DNA of 64,000 nt, from positions 1 through 64,000 of the forward strand of contig NZ_DASWSJ010000043.1 of assembly GCF_036402745.1 (NCBI RefSeq), read 5' to 3'. Source of the stretch: Actinophytocola sp036402745. Lineage in GTDB: Bacteria; Actinomycetota; Actinomycetes; Mycobacteriales; Pseudonocardiaceae. Below, in pieces: positions 1-9,005 of the stretch. The translations under genes were made by a program, and so were the position numbers. Positions within the stretch are counted from its first letter, which is position 1. Every line of letters starts with the position of its first letter. The notes beneath the pieces are model-generated. The model searched no databases, was not told the DNA's origin, and was given only the letters and a program-made list of their open reading frames with translations.

Positions 1-182
1 CGCCGGCCACCCATGAGCACACCGTGGTCTACCGGCCACTCTCCGACGACGTGCCGACGTGGGAGACGGCGCCGGCCTGGTCACCCGGTGAACCACTCCC
101 CAGCGTTGGCCCAACTTGTTTCGTCCGTTGGATGACATGCAACACCGTTTCACACTCCTCGAACTATGCTTGCCCCCGATGA
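1..182 (+). CDS. Partial CDS, 3' end only; possible LysR-type regulator C-terminus
   Basis: The frame that starts at base 3 is open to a TGA at 180-182 and shows strong G/C at third codon positions over its first 30 or so codons. The readable peptide includes VVYRPLSDDVPTWE and then a tryptophan and proline-rich stretch. This resembles the end of the effector-binding domain of LysR-type regulators, but the fragment is too short to be certain. Its TGA overlaps the ATG of the next gene (ATGA at 179-182), which supports the frame and suggests coupling to the epimerase and beta-galactosidase. The last 20 codons look less protein-like. The 5' part lies outside the window. Confidence 0.4.
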   Translation, partial: PATHEHTVVYRPLSDDVPTWETAPAWSPGEPLPSVGPTCFVRWMTCNTVSHSSNYACPR

Positions 183-1045
183 GCCACTTACCGAGCCGTG
201 TCCTGGTCACCGGGGCGGCGGGCCGGCTCGGCCGGATCGTGCTGCGCGAGCTGGTCGCGCGCGGTGCGACCGCCGTCGGCCTCGACCGTCAGGATCCGGG
301 CGACACCGAGACCGAGCAGTTCTTCACCGGCAACGCCGCCGACCCGGGCCTGGTCAAGGCCGCGCTCGCCGGCGTGGACACGGTGATCCACCTGGCCGCG
401 ACGCCCACCCCGGAGTTCCTGCCGGGCGACGAGGTGTTCGTCGGCAACGCGGCCGCCACGTTCGTCGTGCTGGACGGGGCGGCCCGCGCCGGGATCGACC
501 GGGCGGTGATCGCCAGCAGCTTCTCGATCACCGGTCTCCCGTTCGGCCCGCCGGAGCTGCGCCCGGCCCACGTGCCGATCGACGAGGCGTCGCCGCTGCT
601 GGTCGCCGACCCGTACGCACTGTCCAAACAGGCCGATGAGGCCACCGCGGCGATGGTGGCCCGGCGCGACGGCATGACCATCAGCGCGCTGCGGTTCCCG
701 CTGCTCGGCTGGCCCGACGACGGGCAGCTCGCCGAGCAGGCCGAGTTCTACCGCCAGAACCCGGCGGCCGGCGTCTCGCACCTGTGGACCTACCTGGACA
801 GCCGGGACGCGGCGCGTGCCTGCTGGCTCGCGGCCACCGTGCCGCTGTCGGGCTTCCACCCGATCTTCGTCACCGCGCCGGACACGCTCGCGCCGTACCC
901 GACCGAGGAGCTGCTCGACCGCTGCATGCCCGGTGTGCCGCGCCGCGCGCCGCTGCCGGGCCGGACGGTGCCGGTCGACCTGACCGCCGCGCGCACGCTG
1001 CTGGGCTTCACCGCCGAACGCCTGTTTCCGCAGAGGGACACATGA
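179..1045 (+). CDS. NAD-dependent epimerase/dehydratase (extended SDR family)
   Basis: Encodes 288 aa. A Rossmann nucleotide-binding motif TGAAGRLG lies at residues 11-18, and the SDR catalytic YxxxK appears as DPYALSKQADE. I chose the ATG at 179 because the conserved protein begins just there (MSHLPSRVLVTG) and it overlaps the stop of the preceding frame; the frame itself is open back to 116. The 3' end overlaps the beta-galactosidase start (ATGA at 1042-1045), so the two are probably one operon. Family members act on nucleotide sugars or free sugars, and with the neighbour a sugar substrate is likely, but the exact reaction cannot be read from the sequence. Confidence 0.85.
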   Translation: MSHLPSRVLVTGAAGRLGRIVLRELVARGATAVGLDRQDPGDTETEQFFTGNAADPGLVKAALAGVDTVIHLAATPTPEFLPGDEVFVGNAAATFVVLDGAARAGIDRAVIASSFSITGLPFGPPELRPAHVPIDEASPLLVADPYALSKQADEATAAMVARRDGMTISALRFPLLGWPDDGQLAEQAEFYRQNPAAGVSHLWTYLDSRDAARACWLAATVPLSGFHPIFVTAPDTLAPYPTEELLDRCMPGVPRRAPLPGRTVPVDLTAARTLLGFTAERLFPQRDT

Positions 1046-3873
1046 CCTACTACGCCGACTACTCGCCTGGGTCGGGGCGCCTCGAGCCGCGGGCCGCGCT
1101 GGACTCCGACGCCGCGTGCATCGACCTCGCCGGCACCTGGCGCTTCCACCTGTCGGCCACCGCGGACAAACCGGACGACTTCGCCCAACCGGACTTCGAC
1201 GACTCCGAGTGGGCCGTGCTGCCGGTGCCGTCGCACTGGCCGCTCTACGGGTACGGCGCGCCCGCGTACACGAACGTGGTCTACCCGTTCCCCGTCGACC
1301 CGCCGCACCCGCCGGAGGAGAACCCGACCGGTGACCACCGGCGCGCGTTCGACCTGCCGGCGGACTGGGCCGGGGCGGAGGTGGTGCTGCGGTTCGACGG
1401 CGTCGAGTCGTGCGCGCGGGTGTGGCTCAACGGCACCGAGCTGGGCTTCTTCACCGGCAGCCGGCTGCCCACCGAGTTCGACGTCGGCCCGCTGCTGCGG
1501 CCGGGGCACAACGTGCTGGCGGTGCGGGTGCACCAGTGGTCGGCGGCGAGCTACCTCGAGGACCAGGACATGTGGTGGCTGCCGGGGATCTTCCGCGGCG
1601 TGACGCTGCGGCGCCGGCCCGCCGAGCGGCTCGACGACGTGTTCGTGCACGCCGACTACGACCACACGACCGGCCTGGGCACGCTGCGGGTGGACACCTC
1701 CGCGCCGGCGCTCGTGTCGGTGCCCGAGCTGGACCTCGTCGACGTGCCGGCGGGTTCCGCGGTGACCGTCGCGGTGCGGCCGTGGTCGGCCGAGTCGCCG
1801 CGGCTCTACGACGTCACCGTCGCGACGGCCGGGGAGACCGTGCGGCTGCGCGCCGGGTTCCGCACGGTGTCCATAGTGGACGGTGTGCTGCTGGTGAACG
1901 GCGCGCCGGTCGCGCTGCGCGGGGTCAACCGGCACGAGTTCCATCCGGACTTCGGCCGCGCGGTGCCGTACGAGACGATGCGTGCCGACGTGGTGCTGAT
2001 GAAGCAGCACAACGTCAACGCGGTGCGCACCAGCCACTACCCGCCACACCCGGCGTTCCTCGACCTGTGCGACGAGTACGGGCTGTGGGTGGTCGACGAG
2101 TGCGACCTGGAGACCCACGGGTTCTTCTTCGCCGGCTGGCGCGACAACCCGTCCGACGTCCCCGCGTGGCGTGAGTCCTATCTGGACCGGATGCGGCGGA
2201 CGGTGGAGCGGGACAAGAACCACCCGAGCATCGTCCTGTGGTCGCTGGGCAACGAGAGCCACACCGGCGCGAACCTGGCCGCGATGGCCGAGTGGACCCG
2301 GCAGCGGGACCCGTCCCGGCCGATCCACTACGAGGGCGACTTCGACTGTGCCTATGTGGACATCTACAGCCGGATGTACGCCTCGCACGAGGAGACCAGG
2401 GCCATCGGGGAGCGGGCCGAGGAGCCGCTGGCCGACCCCGAGCAGGACGCGCGGCGGCGCGCGATGCCGTTCGTGCAGTGCGAGTACGCGCACGCGATGG
2501 GCAACGGGCCGGGCGGGCTCGCGGAGTACGTCGCGTTGTTCGACGCCTACCCGCGCTGTGCCGGCGGGTTCGTATGGGAGTGGATCGACCACGGGCTGCG
2601 GCACCCAGACCTCGAGTACGCCTACGGCGGCGACTACGGCGAGCCGGTGCACGACGGCAACTTCGTGATCGACGGCGTGGTGTTCCCGGACCGCACGCCG
2701 TCGCCGGGGCTGCTGGACCTGAAGAAGGCCTACGAGCCGGTGCGGTTCTCCTTCGGCGACGACGGCGACGACGGCGCGGACGGCGCGGACACCGTGACCA
2801 TCGAGCCGTTGCGCGGCGACCTGTCCGGGCTCCGGTTCGGGTGGACCGCGTCGTCGGGTGGCGCCGGGCTCCTGGACGTACCCGCCGACGGCGGGACCGT
2901 GCCGCTGCCGGACGTGCCGGTGGACGGCGAGACCTGGCTGACCGTGCGGGCCGTGCTCGCGGCCGACCAGCCGTGGGCGGAGGCCGGGCACGAGGTCGCC
3001 TGGGCCCAGCACCGCGTCGCCGAGGCACCCGGCCCGCGCCCGCCCGCCACCGCCGTCCGTCCACAACGGATCGACGGCGGGCTCGCCCTGGGGCCGGCGT
3101 CGTTCGACCGGACCGGCCGGCTCGTGGAGTTCGCCGGCGTGCCGGTGACCACGCCGCGGCTGTCGTTGTGGCGCGCGCCGACGGACAACGACCGCGGCGC
3201 GCGGTTGCACGACACCTGGCACGCGATGGGCCTGCACCGGCTGACCCACCGGGTGGACGAGGTCGACGTCGGCGACGGGATCACGGTCCGCACGAGGGTG
3301 GCGCCGGCCGGGACCGACCGGGGCGTGCGGGTCGAGTACCGGTGGACGCCGCTGGGTGCGGGCGTGGCGCTGGCCGTGCACGTGGCGCCGGAGGGCGAGT
3401 GGCCCGAGCCGATCGCGAAGCTGGCGCTGGCGATGTCGCTGCCCGGCACGCTCGACCACGTACGCTGGCGCGGCCGCGGCCCCGGGGAGTCCTATCCGGA
3501 CACCGGCATCGCGGCCCGGCTGGACACCTTCCACGCGACGGTCGACGAGCTGCAGACGCCCTACCTCCGGCCGCAGGAGAACGGCCGCCGCGCCGACGTC
3601 CGGTGGGCGACGCTCGCCGACGCGGCCGGGCGCGGGCTGCGGATCACGGGCACGCCGACGTTCGGCCTGACGGCCCGCCGCTGGACCGACGCCGCGCTGG
3701 CCGCGGCCACGCACCGCAACGCGCTGGTGCCGGGCGGCACCGTGGAGCTGACCGTCGACATCGGACAGCACGGCATCGGCACCGCGTCGTGCGGGCCGGG
3801 CACGTTGCCCGAGTACGAGCTGTTCCTCCGGGAGACGAGTTTCGTCCTGTTGCTGGAGCCGGTGACTCCGTAA
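1042..3873 (+). CDS. lacZ: Beta-galactosidase, glycoside hydrolase family 2
   Basis: Encodes 943 aa, close to the usual length of long LacZ-type GH2 enzymes. It has the N-terminal jelly-roll sugar-binding domain, immunoglobulin-like domain, TIM barrel and C-terminal domain (small-chain-like, with WRAPTDNDRG). The barrel shows RTSHYPPHPAFLDLCDEYG; the predicted acid/base is Glu405 in LWSLGNES and the nucleophile Glu481 in QCEYAHAMGNG. There is no signal peptide, so it should be cytoplasmic. The start is the ATG that overlaps the epimerase stop. It hydrolyses terminal beta-D-galactosides; the true substrate in this organism could be a plant oligosaccharide rather than lactose. Confidence 0.95.
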   Translation: MTYYADYSPGSGRLEPRAALDSDAACIDLAGTWRFHLSATADKPDDFAQPDFDDSEWAVLPVPSHWPLYGYGAPAYTNVVYPFPVDPPHPPEENPTGDHRRAFDLPADWAGAEVVLRFDGVESCARVWLNGTELGFFTGSRLPTEFDVGPLLRPGHNVLAVRVHQWSAASYLEDQDMWWLPGIFRGVTLRRRPAERLDDVFVHADYDHTTGLGTLRVDTSAPALVSVPELDLVDVPAGSAVTVAVRPWSAESPRLYDVTVATAGETVRLRAGFRTVSIVDGVLLVNGAPVALRGVNRHEFHPDFGRAVPYETMRADVVLMKQHNVNAVRTSHYPPHPAFLDLCDEYGLWVVDECDLETHGFFFAGWRDNPSDVPAWRESYLDRMRRTVERDKNHPSIVLWSLGNESHTGANLAAMAEWTRQRDPSRPIHYEGDFDCAYVDIYSRMYASHEETRAIGERAEEPLADPEQDARRRAMPFVQCEYAHAMGNGPGGLAEYVALFDAYPRCAGGFVWEWIDHGLRHPDLEYAYGGDYGEPVHDGNFVIDGVVFPDRTPSPGLLDLKKAYEPVRFSFGDDGDDGADGADTVTIEPLRGDLSGLRFGWTASSGGAGLLDVPADGGTVPLPDVPVDGETWLTVRAVLAADQPWAEAGHEVAWAQHRVAEAPGPRPPATAVRPQRIDGGLALGPASFDRTGRLVEFAGVPVTTPRLSLWRAPTDNDRGARLHDTWHAMGLHRLTHRVDEVDVGDGITVRTRVAPAGTDRGVRVEYRWTPLGAGVALAVHVAPEGEWPEPIAKLALAMSLPGTLDHVRWRGRGPGESYPDTGIAARLDTFHATVDELQTPYLRPQENGRRADVRWATLADAAGRGLRITGTPTFGLTARRWTDAALAAATHRNALVPGGTVELTVDIGQHGIGTASCGPGTLPEYELFLRETSFVLLLEPVTP

Positions 3874-3935
3874 CTCGCGTTGTCGGCGCCGCGTCGTCGT
3901 GCAAGGATGCTGTCCTTCGTGCAAGGGAGTATGTG

Positions 3936-4349
3936 ATGGCGTCTCGACTCAACCCGTACCTCAGCTTTGCCGGAAATGCGCGGCAGGCGATGGAATTCTA
4001 CGCGCGGGTATTCGGCGGCAATCTGACGTTGAACACCTTCGGCCAGCTGGGTGCCGCGGACACCCCGGAGGCCGACAAGATCATGCACGCCAGTTTGGAG
4101 GCCCCCAACGGCTTCACGCTCATGGCGTCCGACACCCCGCCCGGCGTGGCTCACAACCCGGGCGACAACATCTCGATCAGCCTCAGCGGCGACGACGGTC
4201 CGGAACTGCACGACTACTGGGACAAGCTCAGCGAGGGTGGCGCAATTTCGGTCCCGCTCGAAAAGCAGGTGTGGGGCGACGAGTTCGGCCTGTGCGTAGA
4301 CCAGTTCGGGATCCCCTGGATGGTCAACATCGGGCAGCCACAAAGCTGA
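3936..4349 (+). CDS. VOC-superfamily protein (PhnB/glyoxalase-like)
   Basis: Encodes 137 aa. It begins MASRLNPYLSFAGNARQAME and contains FYARVFGG, typical of the small PhnB-like branch of the vicinal oxygen chelate fold. A ribosome-binding site AAGGGAG lies a few bases before the ATG at 3936, which decides the start. Members bind metals or small ligands and their activities are mostly unknown. It is followed after 25 bases by the SEFIR gene, so the two may share a transcript. A short hairpin (AAGGA/TCCTT) lies just upstream, at about 3903-3917. Confidence 0.8.
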   Translation: MASRLNPYLSFAGNARQAMEFYARVFGGNLTLNTFGQLGAADTPEADKIMHASLEAPNGFTLMASDTPPGVAHNPGDNISISLSGDDGPELHDYWDKLSEGGAISVPLEKQVWGDEFGLCVDQFGIPWMVNIGQPQS

Positions 4350-4374
4350 CCTTCGCCGGCGTATTCTGGGTGGC

Positions 4375-5022
4375 GTGCTGACGCCCAAGGTGTTCGTGTC
4401 GTACGCCCACGAGTCCCAGCGGCACCAGGGCGACGTGCTGGCGTTCGCCACGTTCCTGCGCGGTCAGGGGGTGCACGCGGTCCTCGACCTGTGGTCGGCC
4501 CACGACCGGCACGACTGGTACGCCTGGGCGATCCGCGAGCTCACCGCGGCCGACTACGTCCTGGTCGTGGCGTCGCCGAACTACAGGCGAACGGGCGACG
4601 GCAGCGCGCCGGCCGACGAGCACCGCGGGGTCCAGTCCGAGGCCGCCGTACTGCGTGACCTGGTCTACGGCGACCGGCCGGGCTGGCTCCCCAAGGTGCT
4701 GCCGGTGCTGCTGCCGGGCCACGGGGCCGACGAGATCCCGCTGTTCCTGCAGCCCAACACGGCCAGCCGCTACGAGGTGACGTCCTACACCACCGAGGGC
4801 GCGGAGGACCTGCTGCGGGTGATCCACCGCAGGCCAGGCCACGTCGCGCCCCCGGTGGGGTCCCCGCCGGACCTGCCGCCGCACTCGGGCGACCCGGCCG
4901 CCGCCGCTCCCGCTCCTGGCGAGGTGCCGGCCGAGGACGGCGCGGTCACCAACACGATCACCGGCACCGTCACCGGCAAGGTGGTCCAGGCCCGCGACAT
5001 CCAGGGCGGCGTGCACTTCTGA
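4375..5022 (+). CDS. SEFIR/TIR-like domain protein with C-terminal amyloid-like motif
   Basis: Encodes 215 aa with a GTG start. Residues 5-75 read as a SEFIR domain (KVFVSYAHES, DLWSAHDRHDWYAW, YVLVVASPNY), the TIR relative used in actinobacterial signalling and conflict proteins. A proline/alanine-rich linker follows. The protein ends in TVTGKVVQARDIQGGVHF (residues 198-215), a short Gly/Val/Gln pattern that I have seen at the termini of actinobacterial NLR-like and TIR-like proteins and that resembles RHIM-type amyloid signalling motifs; this comparison is from memory. Its stop abuts that of the convergent SARP-like gene with no gap. A role in a self-activating immune or cell-death relay is inference. 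Confidence 0.8.
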   Translation: MLTPKVFVSYAHESQRHQGDVLAFATFLRGQGVHAVLDLWSAHDRHDWYAWAIRELTAADYVLVVASPNYRRTGDGSAPADEHRGVQSEAAVLRDLVYGDRPGWLPKVLPVLLPGHGADEIPLFLQPNTASRYEVTSYTTEGAEDLLRVIHRRPGHVAPPVGSPPDLPPHSGDPAAAAPAPGEVPAEDGAVTNTITGTVTGKVVQARDIQGGVHF

Positions 5023-6261
5023 TCACGGCGCCGTGCCGCCGGTCCCGATCTCCAGCACCGCGAGAATGTCCCGCGGCGACAGGGCGAGGTGCGGCTGGTG
5101 GTCGAGCCGCAGCTGCTGCCGCGCGGTGAGCTGGTGCACGACGAGCTGGTCGTCGAGCTTCACGACGAGGACGGCGCCGAGCCTGACGACCGCCTCCTTC
5201 GTCTTCTGCAGCGAGGTGATGAGGGGGCCGAGATGCTGCAGCATGGTCGCCGTGATCTGCGCGTCCTGCGCGAGAACCAGGCGCGCGTCGGCGGCGTGTG
5301 CCGCCATGGCACCCAGCTCGCGCACGCCGGGATCGGCCCGCAGACGCCGGAACCACGAGCCGATGATCGCGTCGTCCCGCTGGACCACCGGTGCCCCGGC
5401 CACCTCGAGGACACCGACGACGGCGGCCTCCACCTGCTCGTGGCCCGCCTCGTCCGACAGGTAGATGGAGACCGGAAACGTCGGGTGCTCCGCCGCCCAC
5501 AGCGTCGGGTCGGCGCGCAGTATGCGCTGGTACAGCTCGAGCAATCCCGGCCCGGGCTCGATCCCCAGGTCGTCGGCCAGGTGCTGGGCGAACCGCTGGT
5601 AGGTGGCGAGCGCGGCGGACTCCTGGCCGGACCGGTACCGCGCGAGCACGAGCTGCGCGACGAGCCGCTCGCGCAGCGGGTACTCGTCGACCAGCCGGGC
5701 CAGCTCGCCGATGATCTCGTCGTGCCGGCCGTGCTCGAGCTCCGTGTCGAACCACGCCTCCAGGACGGCGAGCCGCAGCTCGGACAGCTGAGGCGCGAGG
5801 AACCCGCCGCCGAGGTCGGCGAACTCTCGCCCACGCCACACGTCCAGTGCGGCGCGGAGTCGGGACGGGCGCTGACTCGCGGGCAGGACCGTCGCCTCTG
5901 CGAGCAGGTTGCGCACGATCGTGACGTCGATCAGGGACTCGTCGAGGGTCAGCCGGTAACCCGGGGGCACCGTCTCGATCCGCACGTTCCCGGAGTCGTC
6001 GACCTCGCCGAGGCGCCGGCGGAGGCGGGAGACGTAGCCGTGCACGACCCTCCGCGCGGTGGCCGGCGGTTCGTGCGCCCAGAGGACGTCGATGATCCGG
6101 TCGAGCGGCACGGTCCGGTTGGGTTCGAGGAGCAGCAGCGCGAGCACGCCGCGCATGCCCGACGAGCCGAGCGGCACCGGGCGGCCGCCGGCGCGCACCT
6201 CGAGGGGGCCGAGCAGGTAGAACCGCAGGCCGTCCTGCCCGGTATCCGCTTCGGTACTCAC
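5023..6261 (-). CDS. AfsR/SARP-like transcriptional regulator with conflict-type C-terminal domain
   Basis: Encodes 412 aa with a GTG start. Residues about 12-100 form an OmpR-like winged helix (LGPLEVRAGG, then LEPNRTVPLDRIIDVLW and RRVVHGYVSRLRRRLG). Residues 105-255 form the bacterial transcriptional activation domain, with YRSGQESAALATYQRF. The remaining 150 residues are not standard for a SARP: they carry VSIYLSDEAGHEQVE, DDAIIGSWFRRL and LDHQPHLA, which I recognise from small proteins in actinobacterial conflict operons, though I cannot name the domain with certainty. There is no NB-ARC ATPase, unlike full-length AfsR. It meets the SEFIR gene tail to tail at 5022/5023. Confidence 0.85.
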   Translation of the reverse strand: MSTEADTGQDGLRFYLLGPLEVRAGGRPVPLGSSGMRGVLALLLLEPNRTVPLDRIIDVLWAHEPPATARRVVHGYVSRLRRRLGEVDDSGNVRIETVPPGYRLTLDESLIDVTIVRNLLAEATVLPASQRPSRLRAALDVWRGREFADLGGGFLAPQLSELRLAVLEAWFDTELEHGRHDEIIGELARLVDEYPLRERLVAQLVLARYRSGQESAALATYQRFAQHLADDLGIEPGPGLLELYQRILRADPTLWAAEHPTFPVSIYLSDEAGHEQVEAAVVGVLEVAGAPVVQRDDAIIGSWFRRLRADPGVRELGAMAAHAADARLVLAQDAQITATMLQHLGPLITSLQKTKEAVVRLGAVLVVKLDDQLVVHQLTARQQLRLDHQPHLALSPRDILAVLEIGTGGTAP

Positions 6262-6291
6262 GCCGGCCCCCAGACCAGTCGCCGTTCGCTG

Positions 6292-7551
6292 TCAGGGTGA
6301 CTCTAGGCCGCCGTCCGGGCGGCGGACCGTCGCGGCCCAGCGTTCGTGCAGGCCGGTGACCGGGGGATACTTCGCCGCCTCGCCCTCGTCCAGGTCCACG
6401 CCCCAGCCCGGCTGGGGGGACGGGTACAGGTAGCCCTCCCGCGCGACCGGGGTGCCGGGGAACACCTCCAGCGTCGCCTCGTTGTAGGCGTGGCCCTCCT
6501 GGATGCCGAACGCCGACGTGGTCACGTCCAGGGCGATGTTCGCCGCCACACCGACCGGCGACACGTCCCCCGGGCCGTGCCAGGCGGTGCGCACCCCGGT
6601 GAGCTCGCACAGCGCCACCAGCTTGCGGCACGCGGACAGCCCGCCGACCGTCGACACGTGGACGCGCAGCAGGTCGACCGCCCCCGTGGACACCATGCGG
6701 GCCGCGTCGGTGAGGGACGAGAGCTGCTCGCCCACCGCGATCGGGACCGGGGACGCGGCCGTGACCGACGGCAGCCGGTCGTAGTGCTCCGGCGCCACCG
6801 GGTCCTCCAGGAAGAACAGCCGGTACGGCTCCAGCGACCGGGCCAGCACGACGGCCTGCTTCGGGGTCAGCCGGGAGTGGACGTCGTGCAGCAGCTCGAC
6901 GCCGTCGCCGAGGACCGCGCGGGCCTGCTCGAACAACGCCGGCGTCACCGCCAGGTAGCGGTTCACGTCCCAGCCGTCCGGGTACGGGGCCCGCGGGTAG
7001 CCGCCCGGCGTCCCCGGCGCGCCGTAGGTGCCGAGCCCCGGCCCGCCGGTCTGCAGCCGCACGTGCCGGTACCCCTCGGCGACGATCGACGCCGCGTGCT
7101 CCAGGGTGTCCTCAATGGACTCCCCCTCGGCGTGCAGGTACGTGTCCGCCGCCGCCCGCACCCGGCCGCCCAGCAGCTCGTACACCGGCATCCCGGCCCG
7201 CTTGCCGGCGATGTCCCACAGCGCCTGGTCCACTCCGGACAGCGCGTTGTTCAGCACCGGGCCGTTGCGCCAGTACGAGGACAGGTGTACCAGCCGGTTG
7301 ATGTCCTCGATGTCGGCCGGATGCCGGCCGACCAGCAGCGGCGCCACATGGGACGCCACCGCGGCGACGACGGCGTGGAACCGCTGGGTGAACGTGGCGC
7401 AGCCGAGCCCGTAGAGCCCGTCGTCGGAGGTGTCGACGCGGACCACCACCAGTGGGATGCCCTCGGGGGCGGTCACTATCGCGCGCACCCCGGTGATCCG
7501 CAGCGCGTCGCGCGCCGGCCACGGCGCCTGGGTCTCGGGCATCACGGTCAT
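6292..7551 (-). CDS. Mandelate racemase/muconate lactonizing enzyme-like; D-mannonate dehydratase (RspA/ManD) subgroup
   Basis: Encodes 419 aa of the enolase superfamily. The N-terminal capping domain is followed by the barrel with LHDVHSRLTPKQAV, FLEDPVAPEHYDRLP, IAVGEQLSS, HGPGDVSPVG and FGIQEG, a pattern typical of the ManD/RspA group that dehydrates D-mannonate or D-gluconate. The frame is open to a GTG at 7626 directly after the chitinase stop, but the first 25 residues from there look unconserved, so I prefer the ATG at 7551; the ATG at 7542 is also possible. It follows the three glycosidase genes on the same strand and may process released sugar acids. Substrate is uncertain. Confidence 0.85.
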   Translation of the reverse strand: MTVMPETQAPWPARDALRITGVRAIVTAPEGIPLVVVRVDTSDDGLYGLGCATFTQRFHAVVAAVASHVAPLLVGRHPADIEDINRLVHLSSYWRNGPVLNNALSGVDQALWDIAGKRAGMPVYELLGGRVRAAADTYLHAEGESIEDTLEHAASIVAEGYRHVRLQTGGPGLGTYGAPGTPGGYPRAPYPDGWDVNRYLAVTPALFEQARAVLGDGVELLHDVHSRLTPKQAVVLARSLEPYRLFFLEDPVAPEHYDRLPSVTAASPVPIAVGEQLSSLTDAARMVSTGAVDLLRVHVSTVGGLSACRKLVALCELTGVRTAWHGPGDVSPVGVAANIALDVTTSAFGIQEGHAYNEATLEVFPGTPVAREGYLYPSPQPGWGVDLDEGEAAKYPPVTGLHERWAATVRRPDGGLESP

Positions 7552-7626
7552 GGGGGACAACGTAATGGGTGAGGGCGGCCGCCGGGGTCCAGACTCCCCG
7601 GGGGCCGCCCTCCGCAACCGGATCAC

Positions 7627-8994
7627 TCAGCCGGTATAGGCGGCGAAGATCCGGGTGAACTCCCAGTTCGACTGGCTGATGCCGCTGCAGCTGTCCGCGG
7701 GACCGCCGGTGCACGGCCGGTCCCGGTTGAGCGACCAGAACGTCAGCCGCGCCAGGTGATGCTGCTGCGCGTAGGCCAGCATCGTCCGGAAGTGGTTCTG
7801 GTTCACGACCTCGCCGACGTCGGTGTTGCCGTTCATCGACGAGATGCCGCTGCGCCGGTAGGCCTGGTCGTCGGTGTAGCCGTAGGCGTTGCGGACGGTG
7901 TTCTTCAGGCCCTCGGCCGCCCTGGTCGACAGCGCGCCCATGTCCTGGCCGTTGCCGCCGAAGTTGAACGGCATGATCGTCCACGAGTCGACGGTGAGCC
8001 CGGAGGCCGCCGCCCGGTTGATCATCCCCGCGTCCGGTCCGTTCTGCCCGGTGCCGATCGTGACGTACACCTTGAGGCCGGCGTTGTTGGCCTTGACCGT
8101 CTTCAGCGCGTCGATCGTGCGCTGCTGCACGGTCGGGCTGTTGTACGCCGACGCCTCGATGTCGATGTCGATCGCGGCCAGCCCGTACGCGCTGATCACC
8201 CGCTGGTAGGCGTTCGCGAGCTCACCCGCGCTGCCGCACGACTCCTCGAGCTTGTTGCCGCTCCAGCCGCCGAACGACGGGATGATGTTGCCGCCCGCGC
8301 CGCGCACCGAGTTGATCGTGTTCTGGTCGACGCCACCGGTGAGCGCCCGCTGGCCGTCCCACATCGGGTTGCAGTACCCGTTGCTCAGCACGAACGCGAG
8401 CGTGAACCACTTGACACCGGTCTGCTGCATCACGGTCACCGGGTTGGGCGGGCTGCCCCACCCGTTGTAGAGGTACGGCGCCACGGCCATCACGCCGGGG
8501 CCGGGTGGCGGGTCGCCGCCGCCGACCGCGGGCGCGGTCCACTTCTGGTTCGCGGCACCCGTGCACGTCCAGATCTGCAGCCGGGTGCCGTCGGCCGAGC
8601 TGTTGCCGGTGACGTCGAGGCACTTGTTCGCCGCCACGTTCACGATGTCGCCGGCCGCGGTGATCCGCCAGTTCTGCGCGCCGGTCCCGTTGCAGTCCCA
8701 CAGCTGGATCTTGGCGCCGTCCGCGGTGGACGCCGAGGTGACGTCCAGGCACTTGCCGAGCGCGCGGATCGTGCCGTCGGCGTTCGCCGACCACTGCTGG
8801 GCGCCGGACCCGTTGCACGAGTAGAGCTGCACGGCCGTGCCGTTGGCGCTGCTCGCGGCGGCGACGTCGACGCACTTGCCGGCGAGCCCGGTGATCTGCC
8901 CGGTCGCCGCCACGGCGTCGGGGGTCGCCACGACCGCCGTGAGGGTCATGGCGAACAGCGTGCCGGCCAGCAGGCCGGCGAGTCTCTTCCTCAT
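7627..8994 (-). CDS. Secreted chitinase-like GH18 protein with N-terminal CBM13
   Basis: Encodes 455 aa. A signal peptide is clear (MRKRLAGLLAG then a hydrophobic stretch ending AVA). Residues about 30-155 form a ricin-type CBM13 module (GLAGKCVDV, LGKCLDV, ANKCLDV, QIWTCTG). After a proline-rich linker comes a GH18 barrel with SFGGWSG and the catalytic series Asp276, Asp278, Glu280 in IDIDIEAS. The ATG at 8994 is preceded by AAGGGA. It starts 11 bases after the GH30 stop and is the third gene of a glycosidase operon. Chitin or chitooligosaccharide hydrolysis is likely from the family and from the DasR-type site at the operon promoter. Confidence 0.9.
   Translation of the reverse strand: MRKRLAGLLAGTLFAMTLTAVVATPDAVAATGQITGLAGKCVDVAAASSANGTAVQLYSCNGSGAQQWSANADGTIRALGKCLDVTSASTADGAKIQLWDCNGTGAQNWRITAAGDIVNVAANKCLDVTGNSSADGTRLQIWTCTGAANQKWTAPAVGGGDPPPGPGVMAVAPYLYNGWGSPPNPVTVMQQTGVKWFTLAFVLSNGYCNPMWDGQRALTGGVDQNTINSVRGAGGNIIPSFGGWSGNKLEESCGSAGELANAYQRVISAYGLAAIDIDIEASAYNSPTVQQRTIDALKTVKANNAGLKVYVTIGTGQNGPDAGMINRAAASGLTVDSWTIMPFNFGGNGQDMGALSTRAAEGLKNTVRNAYGYTDDQAYRRSGISSMNGNTDVGEVVNQNHFRTMLAYAQQHHLARLTFWSLNRDRPCTGGPADSCSGISQSNWEFTRIFAAYTG
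8533..8908 (-). repeat. CBM13 module, copy in GH18 gene
   Basis: About 375 bases encoding the ricin-type lectin module of the chitinase. Long stretches are nearly identical in DNA to the modules at about 9015-9385 and 11000-11350, for instance around the codons for LQIWTC and for KCLDVTG. Here the module is N-terminal, while in the other two genes it is C-terminal, so it has moved as a cassette. Confidence 0.75.
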
Positions 8995-9005
8995 CGGATG
9001 TCCCT

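Noticed and set aside
3903..3917. Terminator between lacZ and the VOC gene
   Set aside because: The stem AAGGA/TCCTT is only five bases and lies next to the VOC ribosome-binding site; too weak to call.
790..3924. Open frame of 1,044 codons opposite lacZ
   Set aside because: The plus strand encodes a full-length GH2 enzyme with both catalytic Glu residues; the antisense product has no recognisable feature.
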